Positions 41,419-49,594 of a stretch of 64,000 bases of DNA are shown here, one piece after another (positions within the stretch are counted from its first letter, which is position 1; each line of letters opens with the position of its first letter). The stretch is from Zoogloeaceae bacterium (lineage in GTDB: Bacteria; Pseudomonadota; Gammaproteobacteria; Burkholderiales; Rhodocyclaceae). A program made the translations under genes and the position numbers. Under the pieces are notes generated by a model. The model was not told the DNA's origin and did no database searches. It worked only from the letters and a program-made list of their open reading frames with translations. Location: positions 248,001 through 312,000 of the forward strand of contig JACKMA010000001.1 in the NCBI GenBank assembly GCA_024235635.1, read 5' to 3'.

Positions 41419-42615
41419 TCAAAAGAGCTCGACGTCGCCGCTCGAAATTTCCTGCTGCCTGACCGGCGACTTGGCGCTCCTTTCCCGCGACCATTCGAGA
41501 TGCTCCTTGAGGGTCTGCATGCGGGATTCCAGCCCCTCGATGTCCGGTCGCTGATCGGTCGCCGCGGCCAGGGCCTCGTTCAGTGCACTGCCGGCCGCTT
41601 CGACCAGCACCAGCCGACCACTGACGTGGGTGACCAGTTGCGACACCATGTCCTGGAACTGCAGGGCCGTGATCGCGCGTCCGACTTCGGCCTCGATCTT
41701 GCCGACATGGCCGTTGATCGATTCGAGCGACTCTTCGCGTTTCTGATTGATCCGTTCGATCGCGCTCAGCACCGACTCCACCTCGCGCTTGGATTCGAGC
41801 GCGAAGTTCATGTCCTGGGAGGCCATCCGCGCGATCGCATCCTCGGTCTTGGCGACGCTGTCGCGCATGCCCTGCATGACGCGCGCGATCTCGGCGCTGA
41901 AGTGGGTGGTCCGCCCGGACAGGTCGCGCACCTCGTCGGCGACGACGGCGAAACCGCGCCCGGCCTCGCCGGCCCGTGCCGCTTCGATCGCCGCGTTGAG
42001 TGCCAGCAGGTTGGTCTGCTTGGCGATCGCACCGATGTCGCTGAGGATGCCCTCGACGCCCTCGGTGCGCGATGAAATGTCGTCGGTCAGTTCCACCAGT
42101 TCCATCGCCAGCTTGCTGTTGGCGATGACACTGTCGACGATGCGCTGCATGACGTCGGACGTGCTGCTGATGAAATTGTCGAAATGGCTTGCCGATTCGG
42201 CGTTTACGGCGGCACCCGACACTTCGCCCGCCAGCAAGTGCTGGGCGCGGGTGTGTTCGCTCATGCCGTGGAAGCTGTCGGTTAGCTCGGAAATCGCACC
42301 AGAGAGCAGCGTCTGCACCCGACCCAGCTCCTCGCGCAGGATCTCGGCCTGCTGTCCAAGGCCGCCGGCGAACTCCTCCCCGAGGGCTCGAACCCGTTCG
42401 GCCGTCGCGCTCGTTGCGACGACGGCAGGCGCGCCGCCGGCGACCACCTCCGCCGCCACGTGGCCACTGCCGACCATCAGGCGCCAGCCCACGGCCACCA
42501 GCAGCCCGGTCGCCATCGCGGTCCACATCGATTCGGGCGCGAACGCTGCGGCAAGCATCACCAGCAGGGTCCAGGCGAGGGCCTTGACATCCGATCTCAA
42601 TCTCGGGCGTGTCAT
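41419..42615 (-). CDS. MCP-like chemotaxis protein, no periplasmic domain
   Basis: The product is 398 residues. Two adjacent membrane segments (about 12-28 and 32-50) with almost no loop, then a cytoplasmic coiled coil and a receptor-type signalling core (GAIAKQTNLLALNAAIEAARAGEAG). No HAMP or ligand-binding domain is visible. It ends with GDVELF, a tail shared with CheD in this window. Proteins of this kind sit between motB and cheY in several betaproteobacteria; function unclear, possibly an internal sensor or a scaffold. The start at 42615 was chosen because the membrane segments follow immediately; the long upstream extension shadows motB. Confidence 0.82.
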   Translation of the reverse strand: MTRPRLRSDVKALAWTLLVMLAAAFAPESMWTAMATGLLVAVGWRLMVGSGHVAAEVVAGGAPAVVATSATAERVRALGEEFAGGLGQQAEILREELGRVQTLLSGAISELTDSFHGMSEHTRAQHLLAGEVSGAAVNAESASHFDNFISSTSDVMQRIVDSVIANSKLAMELVELTDDISSRTEGVEGILSDIGAIAKQTNLLALNAAIEAARAGEAGRGFAVVADEVRDLSGRTTHFSAEIARVMQGMRDSVAKTEDAIARMASQDMNFALESKREVESVLSAIERINQKREESLESINGHVGKIEAEVGRAITALQFQDMVSQLVTHVSGRLVLVEAAGSALNEALAAATDQRPDIEGLESRMQTLKEHLEWSRERSAKSPVRQQEISSGDVELF

Positions 42616-42679
42616 CGAGTATTCTGAGCAGCGAGTTTCATTGCAGGGGTTATCGACTTCGGGGGCACCTTCTTTATGG

Positions 42680-43735
42680 TCACTGCCGCCGAATCGCCTC
42701 GAATCGCTCACGGAAACTGCGCCGCGGTTCGCGTGATCGCGGCGACTCGGTCGCTGGCTCGTGCGACTCGGTGGCAGCCCGCACTTGCCGATCGACGGCA
42801 TCTGCGCCCAATTCGCTGCCGTCCCGCACCTCCAGTTCGTTCGAGGCCTCCGCAAGACTGCGCGTGAGCACGACGATCGCAATGCGTCGGTTCTGCGCCG
42901 CCGTCGGGTCGTCCTCGAGAAACGGCTGCGTATCGGCCAGGCCGACCACCCGTATGATCTTTTCGGGATCGAGACCGCCGGCCACCAGTTCCCGCCGGGA
43001 CGCGTTGGCGCGGTCGCTGGAGAGCTCCCAGTTGCTGAATCCGGTCTCGCCGCCGACATAGCGGGTGGCATCGGTGTGCCCGGTCAGGCTGATCCGGTTG
43101 GGTACCGCGTTGAGGCTGTGGCCGATCACCTGGAGCAATTCCTTGGTGTAGGGTTTCAACACCGAACTCGCCGAATCGAACATCGGCCGATTCTTCTCGT
43201 CCAGAATCTGGATGCGCAGGCCCTCGGTGGTGAGCTCCATCAGGAGTTGATTGCGTACCTCGCGCAGCGACGGGCTGGCTTCGACCAGCGCTTCGATCTG
43301 TCCCTTCAGATCGATCAAGCGCGCCCGCTCCTGACGCTCGAGCTGGCGCCGCTCTTCTTCGCCCATCGGCGACTCCTCCCTGCTCTTCTGCGCGAGGCCG
43401 GACTGTTCGCGATCGTCTGCGCGAGACTCGACCTCGCCGCGCTTGACCTGTCCGACCGATCGGGTCAGGTCGTCGCCGCCGCCCTTGATGATGCTGGTGC
43501 TGTCGCCGCTGCCCGAACCACCCTGCATCGCCACCTTGAGCGGCGAGTTGAAGAAATCGGAAATGCCCTCGAGATCGCCCTGGGCGGTCGATCCGAGCAG
43601 CCACATCAGCAGGAAGAAGGCCATCATCGCCGTCACGAAGTCCGCATACGCGATCTTCCACGCACCGCCGTGAGCACCGCCCCCGCCCTTCTTGATGCGC
43701 TTGACGACGATGGGCTGTTGGGTATCGTCGCTCAT
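42680..43735 (-). CDS. motB: Flagellar stator protein MotB
   Basis: The product is 351 residues. N-terminal basic segment, one transmembrane helix (about 28-48) with the proton-carrying Asp32 in AYADFVTAMMAFFLLMWLL, a plug/linker region, and a C-terminal OmpA-like peptidoglycan-binding domain (LTGHTDATRYVGG; NWELSSDRANASRRELV; ENRRIAI-like QNRRIAIVV). It forms the stator with MotA. The C-terminal ~40 residues are an extra charged tail. It lies 40 bp after motA with a good ribosome site (GGCGGAAG). Confidence 0.95.
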   Translation of the reverse strand: MSDDTQQPIVVKRIKKGGGGAHGGAWKIAYADFVTAMMAFFLLMWLLGSTAQGDLEGISDFFNSPLKVAMQGGSGSGDSTSIIKGGGDDLTRSVGQVKRGEVESRADDREQSGLAQKSREESPMGEEERRQLERQERARLIDLKGQIEALVEASPSLREVRNQLLMELTTEGLRIQILDEKNRPMFDSASSVLKPYTKELLQVIGHSLNAVPNRISLTGHTDATRYVGGETGFSNWELSSDRANASRRELVAGGLDPEKIIRVVGLADTQPFLEDDPTAAQNRRIAIVVLTRSLAEASNELEVRDGSELGADAVDRQVRAATESHEPATESPRSREPRRSFRERFEAIRRQ

Positions 43736-43775
43736 CTTCCGCCTGCGTCGATCGTCATCGGAATCGGGTCAGCGC

Positions 43776-44627
43776 TCACTTGCGATTCTTGACCTCTTCT
43801 TCGAGCTCGCTGAAGCTCGGGCGGTCCGTCGAGAACAGCACCTTGCGTCCGAACTCGATCGCCACCTGTGGCGCATAGCCATTCATGCTCGCCAGCAGCA
43901 CGACCTTCATGCACTGGTAGATCTTTCCGCCTTCTTCTACCCGCTGCTCGAGTTGGCCGGCGATCGGCGCGATGAATCCATACGAGATCAGAATGCCGAG
44001 GAAGGTGCCGACCAGCGCGCCGCCGATCATCTTGCCGAGTACCGCCGGCGGCTGGCCGACAGATCCCATGACGTTGACGACGCCCATCACCGCCACCACG
44101 ATACCGAATGCCGGCGTCGAATCGGCTACCTTCGACACGATGTGGGCCGGCCCGTGCGCTTCCTGGTGATGGGTTTCCATTTCCGCATCCATCAGGTTCT
44201 CGATCTCGAACGCATTCAGGTTGCCGCCGACCATCATCCTCAGATAGTCGGTCAGGAAATCGACTGCGTGATGATCGGCCATGAAGGCCGGGTACTTGCT
44301 GAAGATCGGGCTGCTGTCCGGATTCTCGACATCGCCCTCGATCGACATCAGGCCTTCCTTGCGCACCTTGGACAGGATCTCGTAGAGCATCGCCAGCAGG
44401 TCGACGTAGAAGGCCTTGTTGTACGGTGACCCCTTGAAGATGCTCGGCAACGCGCCGACAGTGGCCTTGATCGCCTTGATGCCGTTGCCCGCAATGAAGC
44501 CACCGATGGTCAGACCGATGATCGCGACATACTCGGTCGGCACCCACAACGCTGCAAGACTGCCGTGAATCGCATAGGTGCCCAGGGAAGCAGCGAGAAT
44601 CACAACGTAGCCGATGATCAGAAACAT
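43776..44627 (-). CDS. motA: Flagellar stator protein MotA
   Basis: The product is 283 residues with four transmembrane helices: two at the N-terminus (about 2-22, 34-52) and two near 170-220 containing ADSTPAFGIVVAVMGVVNVMG and the conserved Pro. The cytoplasmic loop between helices 2 and 3 carries charged residues that contact FliG. It conducts protons with MotB. First gene of the motA-motB-MCP-like-cheY-cheA operon; a strong sigma-28-like promoter lies 67 bp upstream. Confidence 0.95.
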   Translation of the reverse strand: MFLIIGYVVILAASLGTYAIHGSLAALWVPTEYVAIIGLTIGGFIAGNGIKAIKATVGALPSIFKGSPYNKAFYVDLLAMLYEILSKVRKEGLMSIEGDVENPDSSPIFSKYPAFMADHHAVDFLTDYLRMMVGGNLNAFEIENLMDAEMETHHQEAHGPAHIVSKVADSTPAFGIVVAVMGVVNVMGSVGQPPAVLGKMIGGALVGTFLGILISYGFIAPIAGQLEQRVEEGGKIYQCMKVVLLASMNGYAPQVAIEFGRKVLFSTDRPSFSELEEEVKNRK

Positions 44628-44694
44628 GCGTTTGCTCGGTCCTTAAGCGGATTCGACGGGACGTACCCGGGCATCGATTGATTTCACAGTCCGG

Positions 44695-44721
44695 CTATCG
44701 GTCGTCTGCCACCAAACTTGA
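44695..44721 (-). promoter_or_regulatory. Sigma-28 (FliA)-type promoter for motA operon
   Basis: On the minus strand: TCAAGTTT (44714-44721), 11 bases, ACCGATAG (44695-44702). It matches the FliA consensus TAAAGTTT-N11-GCCGATAA at 13 of 16 positions with exact spacing, the best such match in the window. It lies between the flhDC terminator and motA. Confidence 0.7.
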
Positions 44722-44831
44722 GGCACCCGGCCCGGCCCGATATGACGCTGGCGCGCGCATTGCCGGGTGACTCGCGCCCGTCGACACCGAGCGTTGGATG
44801 CCAGGCCGGCACCGACCCGGAATCCCGCTGC

Positions 44832-44860
44832 AAAAAAAAACCGCCGACGGGTGTCAGCGG
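44832..44860 (-). terminator. Rho-independent terminator after flhDC
   Basis: An 8-bp stem (plus strand CCGCCGAC 44841-44848 and GTCAGCGG 44853-44860, one G-U pair) with a 4-base loop is followed on the minus strand by nine T (44832-44840). It is 31 bp past the flhC stop and separates flhDC from the motA operon. Confidence 0.88.
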
Positions 44861-44890
44861 CATGGAACCCCTTGCGTAGCAAGGAGGAGG

Positions 44891-45433
44891 TCAGAGGGGT
44901 GTTTGGGACGAACTGGAATTCTTGCGACCCTTGCCGGCACGCGACGGCATGTTGCACAGACCGCATACGTAGTCCTGGACGGGGTCGTAGGCGTGAGCGA
45001 CGAATCGGCCGCCACACGCCGAGCAGGTGGCTAGCTGGAGCAGATCGGCGTCGAAGAAGCGGACAAGCGTCCAGGCACGAGTCAGGCTCAATACCTCTTC
45101 CATTTCTTCGGCAGCGATGTGTTCGAGATACAGCCGGTAGGCCTTCAGCGTGGCATCGAGACCGGACAGCCCGCTGGTATCGCACATGAAGCGATAGAGC
45201 GACATGAAGAGCGACGAATGCACGTTCGGCTGCCAGGTCATGAACCAGTCGGTCGAGAACGGCAACATGCCCTTCGGCGGCGACACGCCACGCACTTCCT
45301 TGTACAGCTTGAGAAGGCGTTCCCGGCTCAGCCGGGTTTCGGCTTCGAGCATCTGCATGCGCGCACCGAGCTCGATCATCTCGATCGCGCGCTGGATGTC
45401 TTCCGCTTCCTGGATGACGCTCTTGTTTCTCAT
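44891..45433 (-). CDS. flhC: Flagellar transcriptional activator FlhC
   Basis: The product is 180 residues with the zinc-binding cysteines Cys137, Cys140, Cys157 and Cys160 (CSACGG and VCGLC) and the N-terminal helical core (EAEDIQRAIEMIELGARMQMLEAET). With FlhD it forms the D4C2 complex that activates class-2 flagellar genes. The ATG lies 17 bp after the flhD stop. The C-terminal ~18 residues are a basic, Ser-rich tail. Terminator follows. Confidence 0.95.
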   Translation of the reverse strand: MRNKSVIQEAEDIQRAIEMIELGARMQMLEAETRLSRERLLKLYKEVRGVSPPKGMLPFSTDWFMTWQPNVHSSLFMSLYRFMCDTSGLSGLDATLKAYRLYLEHIAAEEMEEVLSLTRAWTLVRFFDADLLQLATCSACGGRFVAHAYDPVQDYVCGLCNMPSRAGKGRKNSSSSQTPL

Positions 45434-45450
45434 GGCCTCGACACCGTGGC

Positions 45451-45768
45451 TCAGGCGAGTACTTCGACCGGCTTGCTGGCAGCGATGATGGCGGCGTGGA
45501 TACCGGCGGCGGCACCCTGCCGTCCCTTGCCGGCCATGACCCCGAGCATGTTGCTGTCGTCGAAGCGGAACCGGCACAGCAGCATCTGCCCGCCGGCCAT
45601 CTTCAACAGTTGCGCTGGCGACATGTCGTCGATCAGTTCGGCGACGTCCGCACCGATCCCGAGACGGAACATCGCCGCCTCGCGGTCTTCGCGCAGCATC
45701 TGCTGTGCGAGCATCAGATACGCCAGGTTCAGATCCCTGATTTCCTCTTGAATCGCGGTGACTTTCAT
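45451..45768 (-). CDS. flhD: Flagellar transcriptional activator FlhD
   Basis: The 105-residue helical protein opens EIRDLNLAYLMLAQQMLREDREAAMFRLGI, a near-perfect FlhD signature, with Cys65 at the position used for the inter-subunit disulfide. It is the DNA-binding dimer partner of FlhC. Ribosome site ACGGAGGT. As the top of the cascade it would switch on fliA, which would in turn act on the sigma-28 sites in this window. Confidence 0.94.
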   Translation of the reverse strand: MKVTAIQEEIRDLNLAYLMLAQQMLREDREAAMFRLGIGADVAELIDDMSPAQLLKMAGGQMLLCRFRFDDSNMLGVMAGKGRQGAAAGIHAAIIAASKPVEVLA

Positions 45769-46099
45769 CGCGACCTCCGTTCGATCGTATTCGTTCGACG
45801 TCTGGAATTGTCCCGCGGGCCGGAATGCCGCACCATCAGGGCGTCCGGCAAAATCGAGTGCGAATCGCCTGCCTTGAAAGGTAGGAATTCATCTTACAAA
45901 TTGAGAGATTCTGTTACGAAGACATCGGCATGCGGGGAGGAAAGTCTCTGTGCGGACGGAAGCTCCAGCAAAACAAGGAGCTTCGCGAGGAACCTAATGT
46001 GGACTGTCGTCGACGGCGCACCAACCGGGTGTCGAAAACTGCCGCTGGCCGCGCGCGCGCCGACTGTTAAACTCGGCACTCGACCACGGACGCCAGACC
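45769..46099. other. Divergent intergenic region, flhD / NUDIX gene
   Basis: This 331 bp region contains no gene that I recognise. It includes a locally AT-rich stretch (about 45875-45935), which is unusual here and likely holds the flhD promoter and binding sites for its regulators. A TAAGAT on the minus strand could be a -10 element, but no well-spaced -35 was found. Confidence 0.5.
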
Positions 46100-46642
46100 A
46101 TGCGCTATTGCTCGAACTGCGGCCAGGAAGTTCTCCGAAAGGTGCCCGAAGGCGACACCCTGCCCCGATTCGTCTGCGGATCGTGCGGCACGATCCACTA
46201 CCAGAATCCGAAGATGGTGGTCGGCACGCTCCCGGTCTTCGAGGATCGGATCCTGCTGGCGCGCCGCGCCATCGAGCCGCGGCGCGGCCTGTGGACCCTG
46301 CCCGCCGGGTTCATGGAGAACAACGAGACCACCGGCGAAGCCGCCATCCGCGAAACGCGCGAAGAGGTGTGCGCCGAAGTTGAACTCGGCATGCTGTTCT
46401 CGCTGGTGAATATCGCCCATATCAGTCAGGTGCATATGTTCTATCTGGCGGCCATGTCGGCGCCGACATTCGCGCCCGGCACCGAATCCCTCGAAGCGCG
46501 ACTTTTCGCAGAGGACGAGATCCCGTGGGACGACATGGCGTTCCGCTCCTCCACCCTGACCCTGCGTCACTTTCTTGCCGACCGTCGTCGGCAGGCATTC
46601 AGCGTCCATCTGGAAGATCTCACCGCCGGCAGCCGCCATTGA
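46100..46642 (+). CDS. NUDIX hydrolase with N-terminal zinc ribbon
   Basis: The product is 180 residues. Cys pairs CSNCG (residues 4-8) and CGSCG (26-30) form a zinc ribbon, followed by a NUDIX domain whose box reads GFMENNETTGEAAIRETREEVCAEV (G-x5-E-x7-R-E-x2-E-E). It hydrolyses a nucleoside diphosphate linked to another moiety; the zinc-ribbon form is related to ADP-ribose/NADH-type pyrophosphatases. Substrate is not determined. It stands alone, convergent with the cytochrome gene. Confidence 0.88.
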   Translation: MRYCSNCGQEVLRKVPEGDTLPRFVCGSCGTIHYQNPKMVVGTLPVFEDRILLARRAIEPRRGLWTLPAGFMENNETTGEAAIRETREEVCAEVELGMLFSLVNIAHISQVHMFYLAAMSAPTFAPGTESLEARLFAEDEIPWDDMAFRSSTLTLRHFLADRRRQAFSVHLEDLTAGSRH

Positions 46643-46754
46643 GGTCGGCTCGGCCGACATCGTAAATTTTGTTGCCACGCGGCATATCGCGCCCGCAGCG
46701 TCGCGCGGCGCGGATCCGGCGCACGCGACAGCGCCGCCGAATTTCCCATCTTCT

Positions 46755-46797
46755 GGAAAAGCAAGGGCCGGTTTCCCCGGGGTTGGGAAACCGGCCC
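46755..46797 (-). terminator. Hairpin terminator after the pentaheme cytochrome gene
   Basis: A perfect 13-bp inverted repeat (46765-46777 and 46785-46797) with a 7-base loop is followed on the minus strand by a short T-rich run (TTGCTTTT). It is 27 bp past the cytochrome stop. The T run is interrupted, so termination may be partial. Confidence 0.7.
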
Positions 46798-46823
46798 GCC
46801 TCGATTGCCGCTGCGCGGACAGC

Positions 46824-47744
46824 CTACTTGACGTGACAGGTCATGCAGAGGCCGCTGCCGACGTTCGAGACCCTCAGGAAGGTCGGATTGAACTGGCTGC
46901 CCGAGCCTGCGCTTTCGACGCCGTGAGGGTCGTGACACGAGGCGCACTCGACCTCCGGGCCCTCGCCGGTGTCATAGAGGCGCACTTCGTTCTTGTCCAT
47001 CCGGCTGTCGCCGTCGAGATCGAAGAATATGTCGCCGCGCGCGCTGGTGCCGGTCGTCAGGTTGAAATCCGGGTTGGTGGTCGGGAAGGTGATGCCCACC
47101 GGATGGTCGTTACGAAGGTCCGTCCCGATCGCGAAGATCGTGAAATCCTGCGCACTGCTGGCCAAGGTACCCGGTGCGTGGCAGCCGAGGCAACCGGTGG
47201 CGCCGGCCTGCAACTTGAGGTGGTTCACCGCCTCGGTGCCCGACGGATTGGTCCAGCCGTTTAGGAAGGTGTTGATGGCGCCGTCGTCGTTCTGCGTTTC
47301 CTGGGCCGGATCGTAGTTGCCGGACCCCGGCATGTTGATGATCGAGTCGACCGCAGTGGTGCCGTCGTGACAGGACAGACAGGTCAGCGAGTTGACGCCC
47401 GGCGTGGTGATCGTCTGGGTGATCGTGACCGTGTTCAGCAGATCGTAGGTCTGGTACGACGTCGACTTCCGGGTGCGGTTCCAGAGCGGCGCAACGAGCG
47501 CACTGCTGGCGCCGTGAGGCGTGTGGCAATAGACACATACCTCTGCATAATCATTGCGATACGGATCCATCTGAATCGCGTCGACCTGCCCGGCATTGTC
47601 TCGCTGGGTAAGGTTGTGGCGGGTTTCCGTGATCGACGTGTTGTTGGTGAACTTGGTCGGTACCTCCGGCCCCCCAGCCCAGGACGCGCCTGCGGCGAGT
47701 CCGAACATCGCACCGACTGCAACCAAGGCCCTCATGCGTGCCAT
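46824..47744 (-). CDS. Pentaheme c-type cytochrome
   Basis: The 306-residue precursor has a Sec signal peptide (about 1-23, cleavage after SWA) and five CxxCH haem-binding motifs: CVYCH (70), CLSCH (122), CLGCH (185), CASCH (267) and CMTCH (300). An EF-hand-like loop DLDGDSRMDKNE lies between haems 3 and 4. It is periplasmic or extracellular and would carry electrons; partner unknown. It follows the NHL-propeller lipoprotein gene by 106 bp on the same strand. The start at 47744 was chosen because the signal peptide begins there. Confidence 0.9.
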   Translation of the reverse strand: MARMRALVAVGAMFGLAAGASWAGGPEVPTKFTNNTSITETRHNLTQRDNAGQVDAIQMDPYRNDYAEVCVYCHTPHGASSALVAPLWNRTRKSTSYQTYDLLNTVTITQTITTPGVNSLTCLSCHDGTTAVDSIINMPGSGNYDPAQETQNDDGAINTFLNGWTNPSGTEAVNHLKLQAGATGCLGCHAPGTLASSAQDFTIFAIGTDLRNDHPVGITFPTTNPDFNLTTGTSARGDIFFDLDGDSRMDKNEVRLYDTGEGPEVECASCHDPHGVESAGSGSQFNPTFLRVSNVGSGLCMTCHVK

Positions 47745-47850
47745 TCCTGATCTCCCCTGGAAAGCGGCGGCGGGCATCCCCACTGGTCCCACCACCGATT
47801 GCCAGAGAATTAGCAAGGCTCATGCCACCAGCCCGCTACATTCCATTCGA

Positions 47851-48933
47851 CTAATTCCGCCACATCCGTTGATACACTTCGACCTTGCGGAAGAACAGAT
47901 CCCCGACGTAGAGGAATCCTCGTTCGTCCACGGCCAGCGGGCCGACCAGGGCATACTCGCCTGCGGCGCCACGCATGTCGGTCGCGCCGATCGCCATCAG
48001 CAGCTCGCCTTCCGGGTTGAAGATCTGGACATTGTTGAAGCTGGCGTCGGACACGTAGATGTTGCCGTCGTCGTCCATGGCGAGCCCTCGCGGCCGCGAG
48101 AATTGTCCGACCCCGTTGCCGACACTGCCGAAGGCGCGGACGAAATTTCCGTCGGAATCGAAAATCTGCACGCGGAAATTCCCTGCATCGAGAACGGCAA
48201 GCGATCCGTCGGGAGCGATCGCCGCATCCAGCGGAATGTTGAATTCGCCCTCGCGCTTGCCGCGCGGGCCCATCTCCCGCAGTTTCTTGCCATCGCCGTC
48301 GAACACCACCACCTTGTGGTCGCTTCCGTTGAGGCTGCCGCGATCGACCACATAGACGCGGTCGCCGCTCCGGCTTACGGCGACGCTGACCGGCTTCTCG
48401 AAATCCTGGTCCTTGCCGACCGAACGCAGGAACAGACCGAGGCCGTCGAACACCATCACGGTCTTGCGCCGGGTATCGAGCACATAGGCCTTGCCCTCGT
48501 CGTCGAGCGCAATCCCGTTCGGTCGCGACACCGTATTGGGCTCGCGCGTGCCGAAGCGGAAGACCCGGCGCCGCGGCACGTCGAACACGACCACCGCCGA
48601 GCGCTCCGGATCCGCCACATACACGCGACCCTGGCGCGCAGCCAGGGCGGTGGGCTTCTCGTAGACGATCTCTTCGCTGGGATTCTTGCCGGTGAGCGCC
48701 CGCATCAGGCTTTCGTCCTCGGTCTCGGCGCGGATGTCGGAAATCGTGCGAAGGACCGTGACGAACTTGAAGCGCGTCGGATCGGGTGGCGCCGGCCACA
48801 TGGTCTGCACCGGGCGTGACGTTGGCTTCTCCGATTCAAGCGACGCGCAGCCACCCAACCAGGAGGTCACCGACAGCCATCCAAGGCACCACGCAAGCAC
48901 GCGTCGGTGCCGACCCAGTCGTCTCGTCAGCAT
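47851..48933 (-). CDS. NHL-repeat beta-propeller lipoprotein
   Basis: The product is 360 residues. A lipoprotein signal peptide ends in LGGC (Cys29). The mature protein is built of about six NHL blades with recurring motifs such as GRVYVADPERSAVVVFD, PNGIALDDEGKAYVLD, RVQIFDSDGNFVRAFG, RPRGLAMDDDGNIYVSD and VQIFNPEGELL. It is probably anchored in the outer membrane, facing the periplasm or outside. Genes of this type often pair with multihaem cytochromes, as here; the role may be assembly or docking. The start at 48933 has GGAG. Confidence 0.88.
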   Translation of the reverse strand: MLTRRLGRHRRVLAWCLGWLSVTSWLGGCASLESEKPTSRPVQTMWPAPPDPTRFKFVTVLRTISDIRAETEDESLMRALTGKNPSEEIVYEKPTALAARQGRVYVADPERSAVVVFDVPRRRVFRFGTREPNTVSRPNGIALDDEGKAYVLDTRRKTVMVFDGLGLFLRSVGKDQDFEKPVSVAVSRSGDRVYVVDRGSLNGSDHKVVVFDGDGKKLREMGPRGKREGEFNIPLDAAIAPDGSLAVLDAGNFRVQIFDSDGNFVRAFGSVGNGVGQFSRPRGLAMDDDGNIYVSDASFNNVQIFNPEGELLMAIGATDMRGAAGEYALVGPLAVDERGFLYVGDLFFRKVEVYQRMWRN

Positions 48934-49092
48934 GTAGTCTCCAATTTCGACAATCCATCCGGGCACCGCGCGATCCGACGACACCGATGCATCCGCTGCG
49001 CGGGACGCCCGGCGACGGGCACCGCGCCGGCCCGCCTCGATTCGAACGCCTGCGATAGCGAGTTGCATGCCTGACGCGTCATGCGAGGCTAT

Positions 49093-49120
49093 TTGACAGC
49101 CGATGGCTCCGGCATAATTG
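49093..49120 (+). promoter_or_regulatory. Possible sigma-70 promoter for proQ
   Basis: A perfect -35 TTGACA (49093-49098) is followed by an AT-rich ATAATT/TAATTG region at 49114-49120. The spacing (15-16 bases) is a little short. It is 40 bp upstream of the proQ start. Confidence 0.38.
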
Positions 49121-49159
49121 CGGTGACCGACCCCGAATGCAAGACGACGCAGGCCACCG

Positions 49160-49579
49160 ATGACCGAAAATGCCAGAGCCTCGCCCGCCAAGGAAGCTGC
49201 GCGCAAGCTCCTGAGGCAGTTGCAGAAGCAATTCCCCGTGCTCGAACAGGCCAGACCGCTGGCGATCGGGATCGACCGCGAAATCACCGCCGCCGTGCCC
49301 GACATCGACGCCAAGTCGCTGCGTGCCGCGCTGCGCATGCACACCGGTTCGACCCGCTACCTGAAGGCGATGGCCAGCGAGAGCCGCCGTTACAATCTGG
49401 CCGGCGACGCGACCGATGCGCTCAACGACGAACATCGCAAACGTGCCCAGGGAATGCTCGACCAGCGCCACAAGCGCCGCGAGGCAGAGGCCCGTGAACG
49501 GCGCGAACAGGCCGCCGAAAGCCGCCGCACCGAAAAGCTCCAGCAACTGGCGGCACGCTTCTCCCGCGACAGCAAATGA
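49160..49579 (+). CDS. proQ: ProQ/FinO-family RNA chaperone
   Basis: The product is 139 residues. The FinO/ProQ RNA-binding domain is clear: KQFPVLEQARPLAIGIDREI, LRAALRMHTGSTRYLKAM, RRYNLAG, and DEHRKRAQGMLDQR. It has a basic C-terminal tail rich in Arg and Glu but no Tudor-like ProQ C-terminal domain, so it is the short form. It binds structured RNA such as sRNAs and mRNA 3' ends. It is convergent with purL, 15 bp between stops. Confidence 0.87.
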   Translation: MTENARASPAKEAARKLLRQLQKQFPVLEQARPLAIGIDREITAAVPDIDAKSLRAALRMHTGSTRYLKAMASESRRYNLAGDATDALNDEHRKRAQGMLDQRHKRREAEARERREQAAESRRTEKLQQLAARFSRDSK

Positions 49580-49594
49580 GCGAGCTTGTGGTCG

